From JAVDCA01 sp035293985 (GTDB lineage Bacteria > Pseudomonadota > Alphaproteobacteria > Rhizobiales > Xanthobacteraceae): 64,000 nucleotides of DNA. Under the pieces are notes generated by a model. It saw only the letters and a program-made list of their open reading frames with translations, did no database searches and was not told the origin of the DNA. Position numbers and translations under genes: made by a program. Below are positions 23,573 to 30,201 of this stretch, piece after piece. Within the stretch, counting starts at the first letter, position 1, and each line of letters opens with the position of its first letter. The DNA lies in the NCBI GenBank assembly GCA_035293985.1, contig DATGLS010000026.1, forward strand, positions 1-64,000, read 5' to 3'.

Positions 23573-23626
23573 CTCATGCTGAGGAGCCTCGCGCGTCTTC
23601 GCGCAAGGCGTCTCGAGGGATGGGCC
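23573..23626. repeat. Dispersed palindromic repeat, family B (copy 2)
   Basis: CTCATGCTGAGGAGC, a variable GC-rich core (CTCGCGCGTCTTCGCGCAAGG) and CGTCTCGAGGGATGGG occur in the same order as the copies at 61781-61905 and 126-172. It lies downstream of the third Bug gene. The following bases (GGCCGCGTGCGCAAGCGG) also resemble those after copy 1. Confidence 0.75.
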
Positions 23627-23737
23627 GCGTGCGCAAGCGGCGCGCTTGCATTGCGCTGCCCAGGGTTCGAGCCGCGCGGCCGCAGGGCGGCCCCGCTCCG
23701 GGGAGCCGGATTGACAGGCGTGGTGGGACGAGCCCGC

Positions 23738-24748
23738 TCACCGTCGCGGCGGCGGCTGCCAGCCGTGCAGCACCAGGAGGGCGCCGCGCTCGTTCGCGTT
23801 CTCCAGCCGAAAATCGGTGAGCAGCAGGTCGCCGTTGCGGATCATCGCGGCGCGCGGCTCGACCTTGGGAACCGTGAGATCGATGACGCGCTCGAGCGCC
23901 AGCGTCCGCGGCGCGAGCACGAAGATGCGTCCCTCGCTGCCGAGCGCGACCACGTGCTGCGCATCGGCGACGATCGCGTTGATCATCTGGTCGACCGGGG
24001 CGCGCGCCGTCTCTTGCAGCGTCGCGGGATCGATCGCCACGACCAGCCGGGCCGTTTCGCTCGCGACCCCGGCATAGACCGTGTCGGCATCGGCGGCGAG
24101 CGCCGTGAACAAGGGTCGCGGGCCGAGCTTGCCGTGGATGTCGGACGTTCGGACCGCGAGCGTCGTCTCGTCGATCACGCTGAGCCTGTCCATCGCGGCC
24201 CACACATGGCCTTGCCGCACCATCAGCACGCCCCCGCCGCCGGCGCCAAGCGGCACGCGCGGCATCGTGCCGGTATCGCCGCGCGTTCGGGTGTCGACCT
24301 TGAACAGCGCGGCGTCGCTGTCGCTGCCGCATCCGGTGAGCACCCACACGAACGGGCCGCCGCCGGCCGCAAGTGCCGGTGCGCAGGTCTTCGGCTCGAG
24401 CGTCACGATTGGCCTGCCGCCCGAGCTTGCGGGCGCGCGCTGCCAGACCTGGATGCGATCCTCGACCTCGAGCAGCAGATAAAGCGCGCCGTCGCGGCCG
24501 ATATCGATCTTGTCCGGGATGCCGGGAAGATTGAGGCGCCGGGCGACGCCATACGTCGCGTTGAGCTGCGCCAGCGTCCGCTGCCCGAATTCGGCGACCC
24601 AGATCGACTTGCCGTCGGACACCATGCCGTCGACCCACTCGCCGAGCCTGTGCACGCTCGGCTCGAGCCGGACGGTGTCGCTTCGCGCCGGGCCCGCCAG
24701 CGCGAGCGCCGTTGCGAGCACGACAAGCAGCATCGATGGGAACCGCAT
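23738..24748 (-). CDS. Exported beta-propeller-like protein of unknown function
   Basis: A 336-residue protein with a signal peptide (MRFPSMLLVVLATALALAGPARS|DT). The mature part reads as repeated four-strand blades: GEWVDGMVSDGKSIWVAEFGQRTLAQLNAT, LNLPGIPDKIDIGRDGALYLLLEVEDRIQVW, FVWVLTGCGSDSDAALFKVD and IVADAQHVVALGSEGRIFVLAPRTLALERVIDL. This resembles NHL/SMP-30-type or streptogramin-lyase-like propellers that sit in the periplasm. No catalytic site can be named. Two cysteines (CAPA, GCGS) could pair. ATG 24748 starts the signal peptide. A 36-bp palindrome at 24824-24859 lies just upstream and may control it. Confidence 0.7.
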   Translation of the reverse strand: MRFPSMLLVVLATALALAGPARSDTVRLEPSVHRLGEWVDGMVSDGKSIWVAEFGQRTLAQLNATYGVARRLNLPGIPDKIDIGRDGALYLLLEVEDRIQVWQRAPASSGGRPIVTLEPKTCAPALAAGGGPFVWVLTGCGSDSDAALFKVDTRTRGDTGTMPRVPLGAGGGGVLMVRQGHVWAAMDRLSVIDETTLAVRTSDIHGKLGPRPLFTALAADADTVYAGVASETARLVVAIDPATLQETARAPVDQMINAIVADAQHVVALGSEGRIFVLAPRTLALERVIDLTVPKVEPRAAMIRNGDLLLTDFRLENANERGALLVLHGWQPPPRR

Positions 24749-24823
24749 GCGTCTCTTGTGGCCTCGCTCGCCGGCCGCGGTGGGCCGGTCCGGCAACTTA
24801 CTCGGAAGCCTGCTGTGATGGCT

Positions 24824-24859
24824 GGACAACTTTGCGCATATTTATACGCAATGTTGTCC
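24824..24859. promoter_or_regulatory. 36-bp palindrome in a divergent promoter region
   Basis: The arms GGACAAC-T-TTGCG and CGCAA-T-GTTGTCC (one central mismatch each side) enclose the AT-rich core CATATTTATA. It sits 76 bases before the propeller gene on the minus strand and 91 bases before the small + gene at 24950. Symmetry, AT-rich core and position suggest a transcription-factor operator shared by both directions. Confidence 0.6.
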
Positions 24860-24949
24860 GACCACCCGCGACCGAGCGCGGCTATGGTCGCACCCGTCGG
24901 GATGCTGCCGGGCAGACGCCACGTCGATGTTCTGCAAGGGGAGCGTGCA

Positions 24950-25090
24950 ATGAAAACCGCGTTTGCTTGCCCGATCGCGATTGCCGGCATGGCGTCCTGC
25001 TCGCCGCGACACTTCCGGCACAGAGCGACGTCGAGCGCGGCTATGTCCGCCTGGAAGCTCTCAGCTGCAACTGACAGGGGCCCGTCATGA
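24950..25090 (+). pseudogene. Small exported protein gene with an apparent frameshift
   Basis: ATG 24950 has a strong AGGGGAG ribosome site and begins MKTAFACPIAIAG, a signal-peptide-like start. In that frame the chain then becomes non-descript (MASCSPRHFRHR...) and stops at 25088-25090, overlapping the next ATG. Two bases on, the other frame gives GVLLAATLPAQSDVERGYVRLEALSCN and a stop at 25074, which reads as the natural continuation of a signal peptide and a short cysteine-ending mature peptide. I infer an indel near 24989-24992, giving a decayed or sequencing-shifted gene. The product family is not recognised. Confidence 0.4.
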
Positions 25091-25545
25091 TCCGCCATAC
25101 GCTGCTTCGTCCCACCCTTGCCGCCGTCGCCTTCACGCTGTGCGTCCCGGCCGCGGCCCTCGCGCGCGATTCCACCCGCCAGGTCTGCTCGGCGATCGCC
25201 GAGTTTCGCGACGGCGACGCCACCACGAAGATCGCCGTCTCGATCGACTTCTACGATTCGCGCGATCCGGGCGGCAGCGACGGGCGCAAATACGTTCTTT
25301 CGTCGATCTACCAGGGAAAGCTGTTTCAGGGCTCGATGATCGACAAGTCGGACAAATTCGGCGAAGGCACCATCACGCTGAAGAACGGCAGGAGCGAGCT
25401 GTATGCGGGCAAGTTCAAGCTCGAGCAGCAGAAGGACGACAGCTACGTGATGGCGCTCGACGGCCGGATCAACGAGGATCCGACCGCAAGTCGCAAGCTC
25501 TATCCGATCAAGGCCAAGCTGCCGTGCGTGAACCTGTCGTTTTGA
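25087..25545 (+). CDS. Small exported protein of unknown function
   Basis: The 152-residue product has a signal peptide (LLRPTLAAVAFTLCVPAAALA|RD) and a mature domain of about 125 residues rich in beta-strand patterning: QVCSAIAEFRDGDATTKIAVSIDFYDSRDPGG, YVLSSIYQGKLFQGSMIDKSDKFGEGTITLKNGRSELYAGKF, ending KLPCVNLSF. Two cysteines, one near each end of the mature chain, suggest a disulfide-closed periplasmic domain. No family is recognised. Its start overlaps the stop of the preceding small frame (ATGA), which hints that the two were once translationally coupled. Confidence 0.6.
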   Translation: MIRHTLLRPTLAAVAFTLCVPAAALARDSTRQVCSAIAEFRDGDATTKIAVSIDFYDSRDPGGSDGRKYVLSSIYQGKLFQGSMIDKSDKFGEGTITLKNGRSELYAGKFKLEQQKDDSYVMALDGRINEDPTASRKLYPIKAKLPCVNLSF

Positions 25546-25787
25546 TGCGTAGCCGGTTGAGTGCCGCGCAATCCGGGAACGCCGCTCGCCGGAGTCCAGC
25601 GGCATGCTGATGTCGAAGCTCTTCGATCCGCAGGAGCCCGCAAGCAGGGAGGGGGCGTCGGCGGCGTTGCGTCGAGCGCGACACGCTCCTCCTCGTAGAC
25701 GTTCCACTGCTGTGCCACCGCGGCCGCCGACGCCGCCAAGGTGACGAGTCCCAAAGCGAGCGAGACCGAGATTGGTCGGTCGGGCAT
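25500..25787 (-). CDS. Possible small exported protein, doubtful and perhaps frameshifted
   Basis: From ATG 25787 the frame starts with a good signal peptide (MPDRPISVSLALGLVTLAAS, then AAAVAQQ) and continues NVYEEERVALDATPP. After about residue 45 it turns arginine- and proline-rich and overlaps the 3' end of the previous gene. In a neighbouring frame the same region reads SLLAGSCGSKSFDISMPLDS followed by GERRSRIARHSTGY, which looks more protein-like. So either a short real gene with a frame error or a relic is present. The ACP-like gene starts upstream on the same strand. Confidence 0.3.
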   Translation of the reverse strand: MPDRPISVSLALGLVTLAASAAAVAQQWNVYEEERVALDATPPTPPPCLRAPADRRASTSACRWTPASGVPGLRGTQPATHQNDRFTHGSLALIG

Positions 25788-25791
25788 GGTG

Positions 25792-26127
25792 TCAAAGGGT
25801 GCAGCGCCCGCGTTCGCTGAAATAGGCGATCAAATCGCCGACCGTCACAAGACGGCGCGCATCGGCGGCGGGGATGCTGATGCCGAATTCTTCCTCGCTC
25901 GCCATCACGATCTCGACCTTATCGAGCTTATCGGCTCCCAGATCGTCGGCCAGCTTCGCGGATGGCGTCACCTTGTGCGCCGCGATACCGAGCCGCTCGG
26001 TCAGGACGCGGGTGACCCGACTAAAGCAGTTGCCCGACGCTGCGCCAGCGGATGGGGAGGCGGCGAGAAACAGAGCTACTGCCAAAACGATCGGAAATCC
26101 GCATGACGAGGACGTAAAGCCGATCAT
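25792..26127 (-). CDS. Exported acyl-carrier-protein-like domain lacking the phosphopantetheine serine
   Basis: A 111-residue protein with a signal peptide (CGFPIVLAVALFLAASPSAGA|AS) followed by one ACP-like four-helix domain: RVTRVLTERLGIAAHKVTPSAKLADDLGADKLDKVEIVMASEEEFGISIPAADARRLVTVGDLIAYF. The helix-2 attachment motif, normally D-S-L, reads D-K-L (codon AAG), so 4'-phosphopantetheine cannot be attached at the usual position. Cysteines near both ends (SGNC and RGRC) could close a disulfide around the fold. ATG 26127 has TGGAG 8 bases upstream. Cytosolic ACPs carry acyl chains; an exported, serine-less version must do something else, perhaps binding or structural. Confidence 0.75.
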   Translation of the reverse strand: MIGFTSSSCGFPIVLAVALFLAASPSAGAASGNCFSRVTRVLTERLGIAAHKVTPSAKLADDLGADKLDKVEIVMASEEEFGISIPAADARRLVTVGDLIAYFSERGRCTL

Positions 26128-26293
26128 TGCGCGCACTCCATCTGGTCCCATGCGGACGCCCGCCCGTCCTAGCACCTAATCCGTCACGGCGTTTGGACGA
26201 CTTACACATGTTTCGGCCGAAAGGCCTGACGGCGCCTCCCAGAGTGGACACTCGGCAGTTTCTCCGGATGAAACGGCTGATGCTCCGATCCGC

Positions 26294-26881
26294 GATCATG
26301 TCGCCGACTTGATCGAGATCGCCAGGAAGACCGGCGCCAAGGTGCTCGCGCCATACGGGCTGGCGATGAACCTCGTGTCGGTGCGCGGCCTGCCGCAAGA
26401 CCAGGCGATGACGGGCGGCAATGTCGGCGGCACCATCGATCTGCCCAAGGCCGACGCCAAGGTGCTGATCGTCAACGCGATCCATGGCTCGGAGCTGACG
26501 GTGCCGAAGCTGCCGAAGCCCGGGCCGGGGCAGCCGGCCGCGCTCACGAGCGGCAACCCGGTCGGCTACGTCATCATCATCAACAACGGGCCGACGATCC
26601 ATCACACCGGCGATACCGACGTGTACGGGGACATGAAGCTGATCCCGATGTTTCACCACGTCGACGTGATGCTCGCCTGCATCGGCGGGTATTTCACCAT
26701 GGATCCGGCGCGCGCCTCGCTGGCCGTCCAGTACGTCGATCCGACCCACGTCATCCCGATGCACTTCGGCACCTACCCGGCGCTCGCCGGAACGCCGGAT
26801 CAGTTTCGCGCCGCCCTGGCGAAGCGGGGGATGGCCAACAAGCTGATCGTGATGAAGCCGGGCGAGGATCACACCTTCTGA
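26294..26881 (+). pseudogene. N-terminally truncated metallo-beta-lactamase-fold hydrolase
   Basis: The frame reads R-DHVADLIEIARKTGAKVLAPYG and onward through GGTIDLPKADAKVLIVNAIHGSEL, HHTGDTDVYGDMKLI and PTHVIPMHFGTYPALAGTPDQF, the C-terminal two thirds of a UPF0173-type MBL-fold hydrolase. The first third, with the THxHxDH zinc motif, is missing: only the closing DHV remains, and the frame runs back to a stop near 26180 with no ATG. A TTG at 26309 could start translation, but the product would lack the metal site. About 90 N-terminal residues appear lost. The truncation joins directly to the leader region of the ACP-like gene. Confidence 0.7.
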
Positions 26882-26916
26882 GGGCTGCCCAAATCACCAC
26901 GTCACGTCCGGCGGAT

Positions 26917-26980
26917 GCCGGGCGTCAACGTCTCTCTTCCTGGCCAAAACGTGGATGGCCGGGACGAGCCCGGCCATGAT
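26917..26980. repeat. Dispersed palindromic repeat, family A (copy 2)
   Basis: A worn left half (GCCGGGCGTCAACGTCT) and an intact right half (ACGTGGATGGCCGGGACGAGCCCGGCCATGA). It lies between the truncated hydrolase and the convergent molybdoenzyme gene. Confidence 0.7.
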
Positions 26981-27046
26981 GGATCGATGGACATGGAAAA
27001 GCCGGGGCTCGACGGCGGCCGAGTCCCGGCTTCGTCTGTTTGCCGC

Positions 27047-29353
27047 CTACGCCAGCTGATCGCCGATCGGCAGCCTTCGGATGCGCTTGCCGGTGGCGGC
27101 GAAGATGGCGTTGCACAGTGCCGGCGCGAACGGCGGCATGCCCGGCTCACCCACGCCGCTCGACGGCACCTCGATGCCGTTCTCGACGATGTGGGTGTTG
27201 GTGACGAGCGGCGCCTCGTCGTGGCGCACGACCTGGAAGTCGTTGAAGTTGCTCTGCTGCACGCGGCCGTTCTTGAGCGTGATCTCGCCGTACTTGGCGA
27301 GCGCGAGCCCCATCACGGCGGCGCCTTCGATCTGCGAGCGGATGCGCTCCTGGTTGACGAAGAAGCCGCAGTCGATCGCGGTGTCGACGCGCGGCACCTT
27401 GATGTTGCCCTTGTCGTCGACCGCGACCTCGACCACCGTCGCCACGTAGGTGACGAAGCTGCGGTGCGCCGCGATGCCGAGGCCGTGGCCCTTCGGCAGC
27501 TGCCGGCCCCAGCCGGCCTTCTCGGCGACCAGCTCCGCCACCTTGCGCAGGCGGCCGGTGTCGATCGGATAGACGTCGTGCGGCTCGCCGTAGTCCCACC
27601 ACGACGTGGTCGCCTTCTCGGCCGCCGATACGACGCGGGGCGGGCCGATCAGCTCGAGCAGCATGTCCTTGGGATCGCGGCCGAGCGCATGCGCGACCTC
27701 GGCGACGAAGGACTGGATCGCCCAGGCATGCGCCACGTTGTTGACCGAGCGGAACCAGCCGACCCGCACGTGCGACTGCGCCTCGCCGCTTTCCAGGCGG
27801 ATGTTCGGCACGTTGAACGGCGTGTCGACGAAGCCCATGCCGAGCTCGATCTCGCCGGGGAATTTCGGATCGGGCTTGAAGTTCGACATGAAGCTCGGCG
27901 CCGCGCTGCGGTGACGCCAGGCGACGACCTTGTTGTCCTTGTCGATGCCCGCCTCGAGACGCTCCGCCGTCACGGTGTGGTAGAAGTCGTGCCGGATGTC
28001 GTCCTCGCGGGTCCACACGACCTTGACGGGGGCGCCATCCATCGCCTTCGACAGCAGCACCGCCTCGATGGCGAAGTCCCATTTCGACTTGCGGCCGAAA
28101 CCGCCGCCGAGCAACTCGTTGTGCAGCGTCACGCTCTTCGGGTCGACGCCGAGACGCTTGGCGATGTCGTCGCGCGCGCCGCCCGGGCTCTGCACCGAGG
28201 TCCAGATCTCCCATTTTCCGTCGGTCATGCGCGCGGTGGCGGACGGCGGCTCCATGGTCGCGTGCGCGAGGTGCGGCGAATAGTATTCAGCCGTCACGAC
28301 TTTCGCCGCCGATTTGAGCGCCGCCTCGGCGTCGCCCTCGTTGCGCTCGAGCTTGCCGGGCTTGCGCACGGCCTCCTCGAGGTGCGCCTTGTAGGCGACG
28401 GAATCGAAGTTGGCGTTGGGGCCATCGTCCCAGGTGATCTTGAGCGCGTCGCGGCCCTTGATCGCCGCCCAGGTGTTCTTGGCGATGACGGCGACGCCGG
28501 CGAGCGGCGCGAACGCCGCCGGCGCCGGCGTGCCGTCGATCTTCACGATCTTGACGACGCCCGGCACCTTCATGGTGGCCGTGGCGTCGAAGGACGCGAC
28601 CTTGCCCTCGACCACCGGCGAGCGCGCGATGACGGCGAACAGCATGCCGGGCAGCTTGACGTCCTGGCCGTAGGTCGCCTTGCCGGTCGTGATGTCGAAC
28701 AGGTCGACGATCGTCACGTCGCCCTTGCCCATGTAGCGGAAGTCGGCGGGCTTCTTGAGCGCCAGCGTGTCGAGGGCGGGCGCCGGCAGCGCGGCGGCCG
28801 CTTCGGCGAGCTCGCCGTAGCCGAGCTTGCGGCCGGAGGCGGTGTGCACGACCTCATGGAAGCGCGCGACCACGTCCTTGGGATCGACGCCCCACTTCTT
28901 GGCGGCGGCGATCTCCAGCATCTTGCGGGCGCCGGCGCCGACCTGGCGCATCGGCTGGATGAAATGACGCACGCTGCGCGAGCCGTCGGTGTCCTGGTTG
29001 CCGTAGGTCTCCTCGTCGCCCGGCGACTGGACCACGCGCACGCGCTTCCAGTCGGCGTCGAGCTCGTCGGCGACGATCATCGGCAGCGAGGTGCGCGCGG
29101 CGCCGTTTCCCATCTCGGCGCGGTGCGCCACGATCGTCACGGTGCCGTCCTGGGCGATGGCGACGAAGACGTGCGGGTTGGTCACGACGCCGTGCGGCAT
29201 GCTGGCCGCACCGGTCGCATACGCCATGGCGGGACGAATGGCGGGAAGCTGGGCCGCGAGCACGAAGGCGGCGGTGCCGGCCACGCCCTTGAGCAGGTTG
29301 CGGCGGCTGACGTTGGCGATCGCCACGTCGTGCTGATTGCGCTGATAGGTCAT
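27047..29353 (-). CDS. Molybdopterin-binding subunit of an aldehyde / isoquinoline oxidoreductase-type molybdenum hydroxylase
   Basis: The 768-residue large subunit of a xanthine-dehydrogenase-family enzyme. A Tat signal (SRRNLLKGVAGTAAFVLAAQLPAIRPAMA) shows export of the folded holoenzyme. Molybdopterin-site segments include AEMGNGAARTSLPMIVADELDADW, GNQDTDGSRSVRHFIQPMRQVGAGAR, ELLGGGFGRKSKWDF, HVRVGWFRSVNN and the catalytic-glutamate region PSSGVGEPGMPPFAPALCNAIF. The order and Tat signal fit the isoquinoline 1-oxidoreductase (IorB) subgroup, which hydroxylates N-heterocycles or aldehydes; the substrate is not decided. It starts one base after the stop of the iron-sulfur subunit (TGACATG), so the pair is tightly coupled. 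No FAD subunit is nearby; electrons probably go to a cytochrome. Confidence 0.92.
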   Translation of the reverse strand: MTYQRNQHDVAIANVSRRNLLKGVAGTAAFVLAAQLPAIRPAMAYATGAASMPHGVVTNPHVFVAIAQDGTVTIVAHRAEMGNGAARTSLPMIVADELDADWKRVRVVQSPGDEETYGNQDTDGSRSVRHFIQPMRQVGAGARKMLEIAAAKKWGVDPKDVVARFHEVVHTASGRKLGYGELAEAAAALPAPALDTLALKKPADFRYMGKGDVTIVDLFDITTGKATYGQDVKLPGMLFAVIARSPVVEGKVASFDATATMKVPGVVKIVKIDGTPAPAAFAPLAGVAVIAKNTWAAIKGRDALKITWDDGPNANFDSVAYKAHLEEAVRKPGKLERNEGDAEAALKSAAKVVTAEYYSPHLAHATMEPPSATARMTDGKWEIWTSVQSPGGARDDIAKRLGVDPKSVTLHNELLGGGFGRKSKWDFAIEAVLLSKAMDGAPVKVVWTREDDIRHDFYHTVTAERLEAGIDKDNKVVAWRHRSAAPSFMSNFKPDPKFPGEIELGMGFVDTPFNVPNIRLESGEAQSHVRVGWFRSVNNVAHAWAIQSFVAEVAHALGRDPKDMLLELIGPPRVVSAAEKATTSWWDYGEPHDVYPIDTGRLRKVAELVAEKAGWGRQLPKGHGLGIAAHRSFVTYVATVVEVAVDDKGNIKVPRVDTAIDCGFFVNQERIRSQIEGAAVMGLALAKYGEITLKNGRVQQSNFNDFQVVRHDEAPLVTNTHIVENGIEVPSSGVGEPGMPPFAPALCNAIFAATGKRIRRLPIGDQLA

Positions 29354-29354
29354 G

Positions 29355-29807
29355 TCAGGCTCCCTTCGACGCGTTGCGGACCGCGACATGGATGCGCTGA
29401 TAACAGCCGCATCGACAGATGTTGCCGAGCATGGCGTCGTCGATCTGCTGGTCGGTCGGGGCCGGCGTCTTCGCCAGCAGCGCCGCCGCCTGCATGATCT
29501 GGCCGGCCTGGCAGTAGCCGCATTGCGGGACGCTGACGTTGCGCCAGGCCATCTGCACGGGATGCTCGCCCTTGGGGTCGAGCCCCTCGATGGTGACGAC
29601 CGATTTGTCGGCGACGTCCGACATCGCGATGCTGCAGGCGCGGACCGCCTCGCCGTCGACATGAACCGTGCAGGCGCCGCACAGCGCGACGCCGCAGCCG
29701 AACTTCGTTCCGGTCAAGCCGAGCTCGTCGCGCAGGTACCACAGGAGCGGCATCGACGTGTCACCGTCGAAGCTGCGCGCCTGTCCATTCACACGTACGC
29801 TGACCAT
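29355..29807 (-). CDS. Iron-sulfur ([2Fe-2S]) subunit of the molybdenum hydroxylase
   Basis: This 150-residue small subunit holds two [2Fe-2S] clusters. The plant-type site is GTKFGCGVALCGACTVHVDGEAVRAC. The second, all-helical site has CGYCQAGQIM and LGNICRCGCYQRI; an extra cysteine replaces the more usual Thr in the last motif. It passes electrons from the molybdenum centre of the next gene's product. AGGAGG lies 6 bases before ATG 29807. It has no signal of its own and is expected to be exported with the Tat-bearing partner. The upstream region of about 390 bases carries the promoter. Confidence 0.93.
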   Translation of the reverse strand: MVSVRVNGQARSFDGDTSMPLLWYLRDELGLTGTKFGCGVALCGACTVHVDGEAVRACSIAMSDVADKSVVTIEGLDPKGEHPVQMAWRNVSVPQCGYCQAGQIMQAAALLAKTPAPTDQQIDDAMLGNICRCGCYQRIHVAVRNASKGA

Positions 29808-30201
29808 GCGTTCCTCCTTGGCGGAGTGTTGGAATCACGGAGTGCCGCCGTCAGCTCCGTGACGTCGCCGGAAGCTTCGGTCGCCGAGCGATGGACACCG
29901 CCATATGCGATGCCCTCAGCCGGAGTTCTTCATCGATTGCGAACAGGTGCGGCGGGACACAAGAAAAGCGCGGTCCCACCAGTGGTTGCGATGCTAATCC
30001 GCCGCAGATCGCTGGCAAGATTCATCGCGTGCCGCTTCTCGCCTTACCTCTGCCCACGAGGCGGCGTGTGGGCAGGCGATTTGCCTGGAAAATCAATCGC
30101 GCTCGCGCTGAGCTCAGGTCAAACGCATGGGATGCGGACCGGCAAGGCGCCGCACGCGATGCGATCTCACGAAAAGTTTACGGGCTGGCCCACCTCGGCC
30201 A
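29808..30201. other. Intergenic region upstream of the molybdenum hydroxylase genes
   Basis: These 394 bases hold no convincing gene. The one structure seen is a perfect 8-bp hairpin CTGCCCAC / GTGGGCAG (30049-30056 with 30067-30074), followed by GCGATTTGCC. Both words resemble those of the inverted repeat at 41521-41583 beside miaA. Confidence 0.45.

Noticed and set aside
23661..23700. tRNA-like GGTTCGAGCC word after the third Bug gene
   Set aside because: No acceptor stem, D-arm or anticodon arm can be folded around it; it belongs to the tail of a family B repeat.
26915..29497. 860-codon open frame opposite the molybdenum hydroxylase gene
   Set aside because: GC-rich antisense shadow of a long real gene; composition is His/Arg/Val/Asp-rich without motifs.
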